Below are positions 17,810 through 27,008 of a stretch of 41,812 nucleotides of DNA, piece after piece (positions within the stretch are counted from its first letter, which is position 1; every line of letters begins with the position of its first letter). The notes beneath the pieces are model-generated. The model ran no database searches and was not told where the DNA came from. It worked only from the letters and a program-made list of their open reading frames with translations. The position numbers and the translations under genes were made by a program. The stretch comes from Paracoccaceae bacterium (GTDB taxonomy: Bacteria; Pseudomonadota; Alphaproteobacteria; Rhizobiales; Stappiaceae), in assembly GCA_002709505.1 (NCBI GenBank), contig PARB01000060.1:1-41812 (forward strand), read 5' to 3'.

Positions 17810-20008
17810 ATGGCTCGAGGATCGTCACGCAGAAGCCGGCAAGAGCCGCGCCTCGACATGCACGCCTCCGACCGCAACGGCGGCACGCTCGACATGCGCC
17901 TGACCAAGGCGGACCGGCCGGGCGCCGTCGGCAAGAAGCCGGCGCGCCCCGCGTCCGCCAAGCGCGGATCCGGACAGAGCGGCGGATCCGGCGGCGGTTC
18001 GCGCCGCAAGACCGGCAGCGCGCGCAAGCGGACACGGTCGGCACGCGCGCGGCGGGGCGGTCTGGGCGGCTTCCTGCGCCGCATCGCCTATTGGAGCGTC
18101 GTGCTGTGCATCTGGGGCGGCATCGCCGGCATCGGCGTGCTCGGCTATTACGCCGCCTATCTGCCGCCGACCTCCGAATGGAAGGTGCCGCAACGCCCGC
18201 CGAATGTGCGCATCGTCGCGGCCGACGGAACGCTGGTGGCCAATCGCGGCGACACCGGCGGCGAGGCCGTGCGGCTTGAACAGCTTCCGCCCTATCTGCC
18301 GCAGGCGGTGATCGCCATCGAGGACCGGCGTTTCCATTCGCACTTCGGCCTCGACCCGATCGGCCTCGCGCGTGCCGTTTTTACCAACATCACCTCGGGC
18401 CGGCTGGTCCAGGGCGGCTCGACGCTGACCCAGCAGCTTGCCAAGAACCTTTTCCTGGAGCCGGATCGCACGCTGAAACGCAAGGTTCAGGAGGCCGTTC
18501 TCGCGCTCTGGCTGGAGGCCAATCACTCCAAGGAAGAAATCCTGGAGATGTATCTGAACCGGGTCTATCTCGGGGCCGGCGCCTATGGCGTCGACGCAGC
18601 GGCGCGGCGCTATTTCGACAAGTCCGCGCGCATGCTCAGCGTTGCCGAGGCCGCGACGCTGGCCGGGCTGCTGAAGGCGCCTTCGCGCTATGCGCCGACT
18701 CGCAACCCCGACCTTGCCGCAGACCGCGCGGCAACCGTGCTCGCGGCCATGGCGGAGGAAGGCTATCTGACCGAACGGGAAGCTACCGACGCGATCGCCG
18801 CACCGATGCGCGTCGTTACCCATCACACGTCGGCGAGCGAAAACTATGTCGCGGACTGGGTGATGGAGCTCCTGCCGAGCTACGTCGGCGGCATCGAACA
18901 GGACATCATCGTCGACACCACCATCGACCTCGGACTCCAGATCGTGGCGGAAGACGCGCTCCGCCGGGCGCTTGCCGACGAGGGAACGAAACGCGGCGTC
19001 GAACAGGGCGCCATCGTCACGCTCGACCGCTCCGGCGCCGTCAAGGCGCTGGTGGGCGGGCGCGACTATGCCCGCAGCCAGTTCAACCGCGCGGTCAACG
19101 CCCATCGCCAGCCGGGCTCCGCCTTCAAGCCCTTCGTCTATCTGGCCGCGCTCGAACGGGGGCTGACCCCGAACACCATGCGGGTCGACGAGCCGGTCAG
19201 GATCGGCAAATGGGCGCCCAAGAACTATTCGAAATCCTATCGCGGACCGGTCAGCCTGACTGAGGCGCTATCGCTGTCGCTCAACACGGTCGCGGCCAAA
19301 CTGGCGGACGAGGTCGGCCCGCGCGCGATCATCCGCAGCGCCCGCAAGCTCGGCATCACCTCGCCGATGCAGTCGAACCTCTCGATCGCGCTCGGCACAT
19401 CCGAGGTCACACCGCTGGAAATCGCCGCCGCCTATGTGCCGTTTTCCAACGGCGGCTATGCCATCGTCCCGCATGTCATCCGCTCGATCAGGACCTCCGA
19501 CGGCAAGCTGCTCTATGCCCGTCAGGGCGATGGCGCGGGTCGCGTCATCGACCACAGCACCTTGTCCGACATGAACATGATGATGGCGGAAACGCTGCTG
19601 ACCGGAACGGGGCGCGCGGCGCAGCTGGAGGGTCGACCGGCCGGCGGCAAGACCGGCACCAGCCAGGATTTCCGCGACGGATGGTTCATCGGCTACACGG
19701 GAACCTTCACCACCGCCGTCTGGCTCGGCAATGACAACAATTCGCCGACGAAACGGGCAACCGGCGGCTCGCTGCCGGCAAAAATCTGGAAAGAGGTGAT
19801 GACGGCCGGTCATCAGGGACTTGCGGTCGCCGGCCTGCCGGGCGTGTCCGACGGTCCCCTGACAGTGGCACAGCCGGCGCGCAACCCGAACGTGCCCGTG
19901 CCGGTCGCTCCGGCCGAGGGCGACCCCGACCGACGCCTGCCGCCGATGCGAGATGACGCACAGGGCGGCGGGCCGCTCGATCTGCTCAACCGGATCTTCG
20001 GCGGCTAG
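17810..20008 (+). CDS. Class A penicillin-binding protein (PBP1A-type)
   Basis: A 732-residue bifunctional peptidoglycan synthase. A long Arg/Lys/Ser/Gly-rich cytoplasmic tail (1-90) precedes one membrane helix (about 92-117). The glycosyltransferase (GT51) domain has catalytic Glu171 in AIEDRRFHSHFG, plus QGGSTLTQQLAKNLF and the second Glu in LEMYLNRVYLG. The transpeptidase domain has nucleophile Ser437 in SAFK (437-440), SLN at 490-492 and KTGTS near residue 625. A Pro-rich C-terminal tail of about 50 residues ends in LLNRIFGG. It polymerises and cross-links peptidoglycan at the inner membrane. The ATG at 17810 is the first in frame; later ATGs at residues 17 and 29 are possible starts. Confidence 0.93.
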   Translation: MARGSSRRSRQEPRLDMHASDRNGGTLDMRLTKADRPGAVGKKPARPASAKRGSGQSGGSGGGSRRKTGSARKRTRSARARRGGLGGFLRRIAYWSVVLCIWGGIAGIGVLGYYAAYLPPTSEWKVPQRPPNVRIVAADGTLVANRGDTGGEAVRLEQLPPYLPQAVIAIEDRRFHSHFGLDPIGLARAVFTNITSGRLVQGGSTLTQQLAKNLFLEPDRTLKRKVQEAVLALWLEANHSKEEILEMYLNRVYLGAGAYGVDAAARRYFDKSARMLSVAEAATLAGLLKAPSRYAPTRNPDLAADRAATVLAAMAEEGYLTEREATDAIAAPMRVVTHHTSASENYVADWVMELLPSYVGGIEQDIIVDTTIDLGLQIVAEDALRRALADEGTKRGVEQGAIVTLDRSGAVKALVGGRDYARSQFNRAVNAHRQPGSAFKPFVYLAALERGLTPNTMRVDEPVRIGKWAPKNYSKSYRGPVSLTEALSLSLNTVAAKLADEVGPRAIIRSARKLGITSPMQSNLSIALGTSEVTPLEIAAAYVPFSNGGYAIVPHVIRSIRTSDGKLLYARQGDGAGRVIDHSTLSDMNMMMAETLLTGTGRAAQLEGRPAGGKTGTSQDFRDGWFIGYTGTFTTAVWLGNDNNSPTKRATGGSLPAKIWKEVMTAGHQGLAVAGLPGVSDGPLTVAQPARNPNVPVPVAPAEGDPDRRLPPMRDDAQGGGPLDLLNRIFGG

Positions 20009-20031
20009 GAAAGCCCACCGCAGCCGATCCC

Positions 20032-21228
20032 TTACAGCGCGCGGCGTGCGCCTCGGGTCGTGAAGAAGACAAGCGCTGCAAGAAAGCCGTGCACGGCGAT
20101 GATCGCGGCCAGCGCCAGACCCGAGCCGTCGAGCGAGGCACTGACGCCGATGCCGATCACGGCGGCCGTTGCCATTTGCCCGATCCCCATGAGCGAGGAG
20201 GCCGTGCCGGCACGCTCCGGAAAGGGCATCAGCGCCGCCGCCTGGGATTGCGGCAGCGCGAGGCCGACGCCGGCCATATAGATCATCATCGGGGCGACGA
20301 CAGAGGCGGCCGAGGGCGCGAGGCCAAGCGCGATCAGCATCGCCGCTCCGCCAACCGCCAGACAGCCGACGCCAAGCGCAATCGTTCGCTCCACGCCGTG
20401 GCGCGGCGCGACCTTCTGGCCGATCACGGTTCCGCAAACATAGGCGCCCGCGCAGATGCCGAAGGCGATGCCGTAGACCGACGGCGTCAAGCCATAGCCG
20501 TCCTGCAGCACGAAGGACGATCCCGAAATGAAGGCGAAGAGGCCGGAATAGGTCAGCGTAACGATGATCAGATAGGCACGAAACAGCCCGTGGCGCAGCA
20601 ACGAGGCAAAGCCGCGCAACAGCGCGGCCGGCGAGAACCGCTCGGTTTCCGGCTGCTTCAGGGTTTCCGGAAGTCCGCGCGCGATGGCAAGCATCACCAC
20701 CACGGCGAAGACGAGCGAGACCAGAAAGACGAACCGCCAGCCGCCGGCGCTGGCGATCAGACCGCCGAAGAACGGCGCGATCGCCGGGGCAAGGCCCATG
20801 ATCGAGCCCATGCGGGCGAGTTCCTGGCCGGCACGCGGCCCCTCATAGAGATCACGCACCACGGCGCGCGCCAGAACCACGGGACCTGCCGCGCCAAACG
20901 CCTGCAGGAACCGGGCGACAATCAGGATCTCCACCGTCGGCGCCAGCGTGCAGGCGAGGCTCGCCACGGCATAGATGGCAAGGCCCGTGAGCAGGACGGG
21001 CTTGCGTCCGAGCCGGTCGGCGAGCGGACCGTAGAAGATCTGTCCGACGGCGAAGCCGACCAGAAACATCGACAGCGTCAGCTGGACGGAGGCATTGACG
21101 GTTCCCAGGTCGCGCATGATGCCGGGCAAGGCCGGAAGATACATGTCGGTCGACAGCGGTCCGAGCGCCGTCAGGCAGGCAAGCAGGATCGTCAGCAACC
21201 ACGTGTCCGGCTTGAGCATGCGAAACAT
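20032..21228 (-). CDS. Bcr/CflA family drug-resistance MFS transporter
   Basis: A 398-residue, 12-helix major facilitator. The N-terminus LLACLTALGPLSTDMYLPALPGI is the classical Bcr/CflA opening; motif A is GPLADRLGRKPVLLTG between helices 2 and 3, and ARAVVRDLYEG occurs in the region of motif C and helix 5. Members export bicyclomycin, chloramphenicol, sulfonamides or metabolites such as cysteine; the substrate here is unknown. It is convergent with the penicillin-binding protein gene (23-bp gap) and lies 60 bp downstream of the YgjP-type peptidase gene. Confidence 0.88.
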   Translation of the reverse strand: MFRMLKPDTWLLTILLACLTALGPLSTDMYLPALPGIMRDLGTVNASVQLTLSMFLVGFAVGQIFYGPLADRLGRKPVLLTGLAIYAVASLACTLAPTVEILIVARFLQAFGAAGPVVLARAVVRDLYEGPRAGQELARMGSIMGLAPAIAPFFGGLIASAGGWRFVFLVSLVFAVVVMLAIARGLPETLKQPETERFSPAALLRGFASLLRHGLFRAYLIIVTLTYSGLFAFISGSSFVLQDGYGLTPSVYGIAFGICAGAYVCGTVIGQKVAPRHGVERTIALGVGCLAVGGAAMLIALGLAPSAASVVAPMMIYMAGVGLALPQSQAAALMPFPERAGTASSLMGIGQMATAAVIGIGVSASLDGSGLALAAIIAVHGFLAALVFFTTRGARRAL

Positions 21229-21288
21229 CCCTGAGGCAATCGGCGCGAGCGGCCGAAGATGGCCGCGAAAGACAATGGCGGGCGGCGG

Positions 21289-22026
21289 TCAGCCGTAAAG
21301 ATGCAGGGAGCCCCCCTCCTGCCGCAACCAGGCGCGGGCCTCATCCGTCTGCGGGGCGAGATCCCGGCACAGGCGCCAGAAGGCCGGTCCGTGGTTCATC
21401 TCGGCGAGATGGGCAACCTCATGCGCTGCGACGTAATCCAGGATCGCGGGCGGCGCAAGCACGAGACGCCAGGAAAACGACAGCTGCCCGGTGGCGCTGC
21501 AGGAGCCCCAGCGGCTGCGGGTGTCGCGAAGGGTGATGCCGGACGGCTGGCGGCCGAGGGTTGTCGCATGCAGCGCGACCGCCGCCTCCAGATCCCGCCG
21601 GGCCTCCCGCTTCAGCCAGTCGCGCAGCCGGCGCGGCAAATGGTCGGGCCCGCCGGGAACGCTGAGAACCGGTCCGCTTTCACTGTCGCGTACCCGCACC
21701 AGTCCGCGCAGCCCGTCGGCGGCCTCGATGACATGCTCGACACCGCGGAAGGGGACGCTCGATCCGTCGGCAAAGGGCGTGATGTCCGCGCGCTTTTCAA
21801 GCTGGCCCGCAAGCCAGCCGCGCTGCCTCTCGGCAAAGGCCCGCGCCGTCTCCAATGTCCCGCGCGACGGCACGGTCAGCACCGGGTCGCCGCCGCTGGC
21901 GGGAACCCGCAGGATATAACGTTTAGCGCGCGGATTGCGCACCAGCCGGACCGTCAGGCGCCGGGCATCAAGTGTCAGGTCCAGCGCATCCGGCAGGGGA
22001 TCGGCTGCGCGAAACCAGCGCATCAC
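21289..22026 (-). CDS. YgjP/SprT-like zinc metallopeptidase (DUF45)
   Basis: A 245-residue protein with the gluzincin motif HEVAHLAEMNHGPAFW, giving two zinc histidines, the catalytic glutamate and a third ligand in NHG. The N-terminal half contains VRLVRNPRAKRYILRVP, and DTRSRWGSCSATGQLSFSWRLVLAP precedes the motif, as in the YgjP/WSS1-like family. The physiological substrate is unknown. Its ATG overlaps the stop of the MoeB-type gene by four bases (22023-22026), so both are probably translated from one transcript. Confidence 0.88.
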   Translation of the reverse strand: MMRWFRAADPLPDALDLTLDARRLTVRLVRNPRAKRYILRVPASGGDPVLTVPSRGTLETARAFAERQRGWLAGQLEKRADITPFADGSSVPFRGVEHVIEAADGLRGLVRVRDSESGPVLSVPGGPDHLPRRLRDWLKREARRDLEAAVALHATTLGRQPSGITLRDTRSRWGSCSATGQLSFSWRLVLAPPAILDYVAAHEVAHLAEMNHGPAFWRLCRDLAPQTDEARAWLRQEGGSLHLYG

Positions 22027-22829
22027 CCGCGCCCCGCCAGATCGTCATAGCGAAGCGGTGCTTCGCCGTTCAGCGGATTTTTCGCCGACCAGCGGTAGCG
22101 GATCGTCTCGAAGCGCATGTCGCGCGCATCAACCAGAAGCAGCCGCCCGACCAGCCCCTCGCCAAAGCCGGCGATCTCCTTGATCGCCTCCATCGCCTGC
22201 ATGGTGCCGATCATGCCGGTGAGCGCGCCCAGAACGCCGGCTTCCGCGCAGGTCGGCACGATGCCCTCGGCGGGACGGTCGGGGAAAATGCAGCGATAGG
22301 TCGGATTTGGCGTGCCGTCGGCGGCGGTCTCGTGAGGTTTCAGAAGGGTGAGCGACCCGTCGAGCCGACCGACCGCTCCCGTCACCAGCGGCTTCTTGGC
22401 GAAGAAACAGGCGTCGGAGACGAGATAGCGGGTGGCGAAATTGTCCGATCCGTCCACGACCAGGTCGTAGCGCGAGATCAACGTGAGGGCATTATGCGGC
22501 GCGAGCCGTTCCGCGTGAGGCTCGACCTTGACGTGCGGATTGAGCCGCGAGATCGCCTCCGCGGCGCTGGCGACCTTGGGTTCGCCAAGCTGGTCGGTGT
22601 CATGGATGACCTGACGCTGTAGGTTGGACAGCGAGACGGTGTCATTGTCGACGACCCCGAGCGTTCCGACGCCGGCGGCGGCGAGATACTGAAGCACGGG
22701 CGAGCCGAGACCGCCCGCGCCGATGACCAGCACGCGGGCAGCTTTCAGTTTCTGCTGTCCCGGACCGCCCACGTCCTGAAGGACGATATGACGGGCGTAG
22801 CGTTCGAGTTCGGCAGGGCTCAGGCTCAT
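22023..22829 (-). CDS. moeB: HesA/MoeB/ThiF family adenylyltransferase
   Basis: A 268-residue E1-like enzyme with the nucleotide motif VIGAGGLGSPVLQYLAAAGVG, NDTVSLSNLQRQVIH, and DLVVDGSDNFATRYL holding the catalytic aspartate. Family members activate the C-terminal glycine of MoaD or ThiS as acyl-adenylate for molybdopterin or thiamine synthesis. The structural zinc cysteines of E. coli MoeB are not conserved: the CYRC motif reads TYRC and the C-terminal CPVC pair is absent. MoeB versus ThiF cannot be settled without neighbours; the symbol is therefore tentative. It overlaps the metallopeptidase gene by four bases. Confidence 0.8.
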   Translation of the reverse strand: MSLSPAELERYARHIVLQDVGGPGQQKLKAARVLVIGAGGLGSPVLQYLAAAGVGTLGVVDNDTVSLSNLQRQVIHDTDQLGEPKVASAAEAISRLNPHVKVEPHAERLAPHNALTLISRYDLVVDGSDNFATRYLVSDACFFAKKPLVTGAVGRLDGSLTLLKPHETAADGTPNPTYRCIFPDRPAEGIVPTCAEAGVLGALTGMIGTMQAMEAIKEIAGFGEGLVGRLLLVDARDMRFETIRYRWSAKNPLNGEAPLRYDDLAGRG

Positions 22830-22924
22830 GTCAGGCTCGTTCTTGAATTTCGTGAGGCCACCGGCCGCGACAGGGCGCTGCGGCAGGACGCACGCCCGGC
22901 GGCATGTCGCCGTGTCACGGCATA

Positions 22925-23992
22925 TCAGCGCAGCAGGCGTCCGACCAGACGGGCGGTGTAATCGACCATCGGGATGATGCGCGCGTAGTTCAGCCGGGTC
23001 GGGCCGATCACGCCGAGAACGCCGATGATCCGTTCGTCCTGGTCCCGGAACGGCGAGACGACGATGGAGGATCCCGAGAGGGAAAACAGCTTGTTCTCCG
23101 ACCCGATGAAGATGCGCACCCCGTCGCCGCCCTCGGCAGCGGTCAGCAGCTGGATCAGGTCGCGCTTGTTTTCCAGATCGTCGAACAGCAGGCGAATGCG
23201 CTCGAGATCCTGTTCCGCCTCCAGATCCGACAAAAGGTTGGAGCGGCCGCGCACGATCAGCGAGCCGACGTCGCCCCCGGTTCCCGCCCGCGTCGCGATG
23301 CCGAGTTCGACAAGTTTGGCGGTGAGTTCGTCGAGTTCCGCCTGATGGCGGTCGCGCTGTGCCTCGAGCTCGACGCGGGCCTCCGCCAGCGTGCGGCCCC
23401 GAATCAGGTTGGTGAGATAATTCGACGCCTCGATCAGCGCCGATTGCGGCAGGCCGGGCGGCAGGTCGACGATGCGGTTTTCAACCGAGCCGTCGTCGGC
23501 CACCAGCACGACCAGCGCCTTCAGCGGCTCGATGCGGACGAATTCGACATGGCGCAGGCGCGCATCGGCCTTGTGAGTGAAGACCACACCGGCGCCGCGC
23601 GACAGGCCGGACAGCATCTGGCTGGCTTCCGTCAGCAATTGTTCCGAGGTGCGCTCGCTCTGGGCGGCCTTCACCTGGATCTCGATCTGCGAGCGCTCCT
23701 CGCGGGTCAGATCGCCGACCTCCAGCAGCGCATCGACAAAGAAACGCAAGCCGCCCTCGGTCGGCAGGCGTCCGGCGGAGGTATGCGGCGCATAGAGCAA
23801 TCCGGCATGCTCCAGATCCGACATGATGTTGCGGATGGAGGCCGGAGACAGGCGGATCGACGGGTGACGGGAGAGATTGCGCGAGCCCACGGGCTCGCCC
23901 GTGTCCAGGTAGCTCTCGACGATCGCCCGGAAAATTTCGCGCGAGCGCTGGTCCAGCTCGCTCAGGCTGACGGAGGGAACACCCAATGTCAC
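22925..23992 (-). CDS. hrcA: Heat-inducible transcription repressor HrcA
   Basis: A 355-residue repressor that binds CIRCE elements at groESL and related heat-shock genes and depends on GroEL. The N-terminal winged helix is clear: [67 protein letters not shown]. The C-terminal GAF-like part ends [20 protein letters not shown]. The GTG at 23990-23992 has GAGGA about ten bases upstream and gives the family length; an ATG in the same stretch is out of frame. It is divergent from rph, a conserved alphaproteobacterial arrangement. grpE is not downstream, and no CIRCE sequence is visible in the 263-bp divergent region. Confidence 0.94.
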   Translation of the reverse strand: MTLGVPSVSLSELDQRSREIFRAIVESYLDTGEPVGSRNLSRHPSIRLSPASIRNIMSDLEHAGLLYAPHTSAGRLPTEGGLRFFVDALLEVGDLTREERSQIEIQVKAAQSERTSEQLLTEASQMLSGLSRGAGVVFTHKADARLRHVEFVRIEPLKALVVLVADDGSVENRIVDLPPGLPQSALIEASNYLTNLIRGRTLAEARVELEAQRDRHQAELDELTAKLVELGIATRAGTGGDVGSLIVRGRSNLLSDLEAEQDLERIRLLFDDLENKRDLIQLLTAAEGGDGVRIFIGSENKLFSLSGSSIVVSPFRDQDERIIGVLGVIGPTRLNYARIIPMVDYTARLVGRLLR

Positions 23993-24255
23993 GTTTGCAT
24001 TCCTCGTTTTCCAGATCGCAACGGCAGACAGGCCATTCGACCCCGCCCGGAATATAACGCGTCTTTGCGCGATAGAGAGGTCCTGTCTTGCATTTTTCGG
24101 GCACCTCGACCCGGAAGCGGCGCGCTCCGGCGCGTCGGCGCGCGCGACCAAAGGCAGAGAAGCGTTTTCTCGCGGCTCCGTTTGCATTAGAAGTGCGGCC
24201 AACACACGGTGGGCGCAGGCGACGCGCCGCCAGAACCGGCAGGAAAGGGATCCAC

Positions 24256-24969
24256 ATGCGGCCATCCAAACGTGCAGCAGACGAGTTGCGCGCCGTCACA
24301 CTGGAGCGCGGCGTCTCGAAACACGCGGAAGGCTCGTGCCTCGTCAAGTTCGGCGACACCCATGTCCTGTGCACCGCAAGCCTCGAGGAGCGCATTCCGC
24401 CGTGGCTGCGCGGACAGAACCGCGGGTGGGTAACGGCCGAATACGGCATGCTGCCGCGCGCCACCGGCGACCGCATGCGCCGCGAGGCCTCCGCCGGCAA
24501 GCAGTCCGGCCGCACCCAGGAAATCCAGCGCCTGATCGGCCGCTCGCTGCGCGCGGTCGTCGATCTGCCCTCGCTCGGCGAACGCCAGATCTCGGTCGAT
24601 TGCGACGTTCTCCAGGCCGATGGCGGCACGCGCACGGCCGCGATCACCGGCGCCTGGGTGGCGCTGAAGGATTGCATCGAGTGGATGCGGGCGCGCGAGA
24701 TGGTGTCCGCACCGGTGCTGAAGGACCATATCGCCGCGATTTCCTGCGGCATCTACGGCGGCAAGCCGGTGCTCGACCTGGACTATCTTGAAGATTCCGA
24801 CGCCGACACCGATGCGAATTTCGTGATGACCGGCTCCGGCGGCATCGTCGAGATCCAGGGCACGGCTGAGGGCACGCCCTTCTCCGAAGAGGAATTCGCC
24901 CAGTTGCTGGCCCTTGCCAAGAAGGGGATCGGGCAGTTGGTCGATTTCCAGAAGATGGCGATTTCCTGA
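24256..24969 (+). CDS. rph: Ribonuclease PH
   Basis: A 237-residue phosphorolytic 3'-to-5' exoribonuclease that trims tRNA 3' ends and degrades structured RNA. The N-terminus [20 protein letters not shown] and the signatures [54 protein letters not shown] and [19 protein letters not shown] are all canonical. The ATG at 24256 follows GGAAAGGGA and gives the standard length. It heads a compact plus-strand unit, rph-rdgB-hemW, with a 7-bp gap then a 4-bp overlap. Confidence 0.96.
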   Translation: MRPSKRAADELRAVTLERGVSKHAEGSCLVKFGDTHVLCTASLEERIPPWLRGQNRGWVTAEYGMLPRATGDRMRREASAGKQSGRTQEIQRLIGRSLRAVVDLPSLGERQISVDCDVLQADGGTRTAAITGAWVALKDCIEWMRAREMVSAPVLKDHIAAISCGIYGGKPVLDLDYLEDSDADTDANFVMTGSGGIVEIQGTAEGTPFSEEEFAQLLALAKKGIGQLVDFQKMAIS

Positions 24970-24976
24970 GGATCCC

Positions 24977-25636
24977 ATGTCCAACGCCAGTGAGACACCG
25001 CACCGCCGGCTCGAGCCGGGCCGCATCGTGATCGCAAGCCATAATCCCGGCAAGTTGCGCGAGATCGAGGATCTCATGGCGCCCTACGGGTTCGAGGTGG
25101 TTTCCGCCGGCGCGCTCGACCTGCCCGAGCCGGAAGAGACCGGCACGACCTTCGAGGCCAACGCCGAACTAAAGGCCGTCGCGGCGGCGACGGCGAGCGG
25201 CCTGCCGGCCCTTGCCGACGACAGCGGCTTTTGCGTCGCGGCGCTTGACGGTCAGCCGGGCGTCTATTCGGCGCGCTGGGGCGGTCCGGAGAAGGACTTC
25301 GCCATGGCCATGCGCACGGTGGAGGAAAAGCTGCAGGCGGCCGGCGCCACGACCGACGCACAGCGGCGCGGATCCTTCGTCGCGGTGCTGTGCCTAGCGT
25401 GGCCGGACGGGGAAAGCGTGTTCTTCCGCGGCGAGATCGAAGGGCAGATCGTCTGGCCGCCGCGCGGCGACGGCGGGTTCGGCTACGACCCGATGTTCCA
25501 GCCAGACGGGCACAACCGCACCTTCGCGGAAATGTCGCCGGAGGAGAAACACGGCTGGACGCTGGACGGCCCGGCCCTGTCCCATCGTGCCCGCGCCTTT
25601 CAGGCGTTTTCGAAAGCCTGCCTGGAGAGCGCATGA
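24977..25636 (+). CDS. rdgB: dITP/XTP pyrophosphatase (RdgB/HAM1)
   Basis: A 219-residue non-canonical purine NTP pyrophosphatase that removes dITP, ITP and XTP from the nucleotide pool. The HAM1 signature is present: [72 protein letters not shown] and [11 protein letters not shown]. The ATG at 24977 is 7 bp after the rph stop and is preceded by GAGGAT. Its stop overlaps the hemW start (ATGA). Confidence 0.95.
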   Translation: MSNASETPHRRLEPGRIVIASHNPGKLREIEDLMAPYGFEVVSAGALDLPEPEETGTTFEANAELKAVAAATASGLPALADDSGFCVAALDGQPGVYSARWGGPEKDFAMAMRTVEEKLQAAGATTDAQRRGSFVAVLCLAWPDGESVFFRGEIEGQIVWPPRGDGGFGYDPMFQPDGHNRTFAEMSPEEKHGWTLDGPALSHRARAFQAFSKACLESA

Positions 25637-26790
25637 CTTACGAGGGCGACGGCGGGTTCGGCATCTATGTGCATTGGCCGTTCTGCGAGGCCAAATGCCC
25701 CTATTGCGACTTCAACAGTCACGTCCGCCATGCGGGCGTCGACCAGCCCCGCTTCGCGCGCGCCTTCGAGCGTGAACTGAAGACCTTTGCCGAGCGCACG
25801 CGCGGACGGCGGGTCGATTCCATCTTTCTGGGCGGCGGCACGCCGTCGCTGATGGATCCGGCGACGGTCGCCCGCGTGCTCGACGCGATCTCCGGGCTTT
25901 GGAGTGTGGCTCCCGATGCGGAAATCACGATGGAGGCCAACCCTTCCTCCGTCGAGGCAACCCGCTTCAAGGGCTATCGCGCGGCCGGCGTCAACCGGCT
26001 GTCGCTCGGCGTCCAGGCGCTGAACGATCCGGATCTGAAACGCCTTGGTCGCCTGCATGATGTCGCTCAGGCCAAAACGGCGATCGGCATCGCCCGCGAC
26101 ACGTTTCCGCGCATTTCCTTCGACCTGATCTACGCGCGGCCCGACCAGACGGCACGCGACTGGCAGGCGGAACTCTCCGAGGCCATCGATCTTGCGGCCG
26201 ACCATCTGTCGCTCTATCAGCTGACGATCGAGCAGGGCACGCCCTATTTCGAGCTTCAACGCACCGGCAAGCTGATCGTGCCCGATCCTGACACGGCCGC
26301 CCATCTCTACGACCTGACGCAGGAAATCTGCGAGGTGCGCGGCATGCCGGCCTATGAGGTGTCGAACCACGCCGTTCCCGGCGCGGAATCGCGCCACAAT
26401 CTCGTCTACTGGCGTTACGGCGACTATGTCGGCGTCGGTCCCGGCGCGCATGGGCGCCTGACGGGAGGCAACGGCAAGTTCGCGACCGCGACGGAGCGCC
26501 ACCCGGAAACCTGGCTCGACGCTGTCGAGGCCCGCGGCGACGGTCTGGTCGAGGACCAGGCACTGACCCAGGAAGAACAGGGCGACGAGTATCTGGTGAT
26601 GGGGCTGCGGCTGGTGGAAGGTATCGACCTGACCCGCTATGAGGCCATCGCCGGCCGGGCAATCGATTCAAGGCGCATCGCCCAGCTTGTTGAACATGGC
26701 ATGGTGGAGCATCTGGAGGACAATCGGGTCCGCGCCACCCCGGCCGGATTCCTCGTTCTCGACGCCGTCGTCGCCGACCTGGCCGCCTGA
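25633..26790 (+). CDS. hemW: Radical SAM heme chaperone HemW
   Basis: A 385-residue radical-SAM protein with the HemW-type cluster motif CEAKCPYC (Cys18, Cys22, Cys25) and the start [20 protein letters not shown]. Other family features are [34 protein letters not shown] and YEVSNHA. HemW, formerly called HemN-like, delivers heme to membrane haemoproteins rather than acting as coproporphyrinogen dehydrogenase. The ATG overlaps the rdgB stop by four bases, so an upstream in-frame extension starting at 25390 is rejected. Confidence 0.93.
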   Translation: MTYEGDGGFGIYVHWPFCEAKCPYCDFNSHVRHAGVDQPRFARAFERELKTFAERTRGRRVDSIFLGGGTPSLMDPATVARVLDAISGLWSVAPDAEITMEANPSSVEATRFKGYRAAGVNRLSLGVQALNDPDLKRLGRLHDVAQAKTAIGIARDTFPRISFDLIYARPDQTARDWQAELSEAIDLAADHLSLYQLTIEQGTPYFELQRTGKLIVPDPDTAAHLYDLTQEICEVRGMPAYEVSNHAVPGAESRHNLVYWRYGDYVGVGPGAHGRLTGGNGKFATATERHPETWLDAVEARGDGLVEDQALTQEEQGDEYLVMGLRLVEGIDLTRYEAIAGRAIDSRRIAQLVEHGMVEHLEDNRVRATPAGFLVLDAVVADLAA

Positions 26791-26822
26791 CTGGGCAGAT
26801 TTCACGAGAATCGAAAGATTTT

Positions 26823-26833
26823 TTGCATCGCAA
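26823..26833. promoter_or_regulatory. TTGC-ATC-GCAA dyad, candidate PhaR-type site 1
   Basis: A perfect 4+4 inverted repeat with a 3-base spacer lies 33 bp after the hemW stop. It is the first of three TTGC/GCAA dyads in the AT-richer 218-bp gap before the PHA depolymerase gene. The TGC-N-GCA core resembles the CTGC-N3/4-GCAG sites reported for PhaR of Paracoccus and Rhodobacter. Function is inferred. Confidence 0.4.
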
Positions 26834-26874
26834 CAGGTTGCGCGCGCATCCCTTTTCGTCCGAGCGCGGCATTT

Positions 26875-26883
26875 TTGCAGCAA
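26875..26883. promoter_or_regulatory. TTGC-A-GCAA dyad, candidate PhaR-type site 2
   Basis: A perfect 4+4 inverted repeat with a single-base spacer, embedded in TTTTTGCAGCAATTGC (26872-26887). Second of the three dyads upstream of the PHA depolymerase gene; the shorter spacer makes it the least regular. Confidence 0.35.
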
Positions 26884-26936
26884 TTGCGGAGTATCGACCT
26901 CCGTCGCGGTTGATGCGACGCAATCTCTTTGTCATA

Positions 26937-26957
26937 TTATTTTGCAATGCGAAATAA
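26937..26957. promoter_or_regulatory. Near-perfect 21-bp palindrome, candidate PhaR-type operator 3
   Basis: Arms TTATTTTGCA and TGCGAAATAA pair at 9 of 10 positions around one central base. It contains the same TTGC-AAT-GC core as the two dyads upstream and ends 51 bp before the depolymerase GTG. It is the longest and best placed of the three, where a repressor would block the promoter. No phaR gene is in the window. Confidence 0.5.
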
Positions 26958-27008
26958 ATGTCGTGGCCGTCCGTGCGACAGGGCCGGGACCAAAGAAGGG
27001 TCGATCGC

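Noticed and set aside
23993-24255. CIRCE element or sigma-32 promoter in the hrcA-rph gap
   Set aside because: No sequence close to TTAGCACTC-N9-GAGTGCTAA; a TTTGCATTAGAAGTGC stretch was examined but has no inverted partner.
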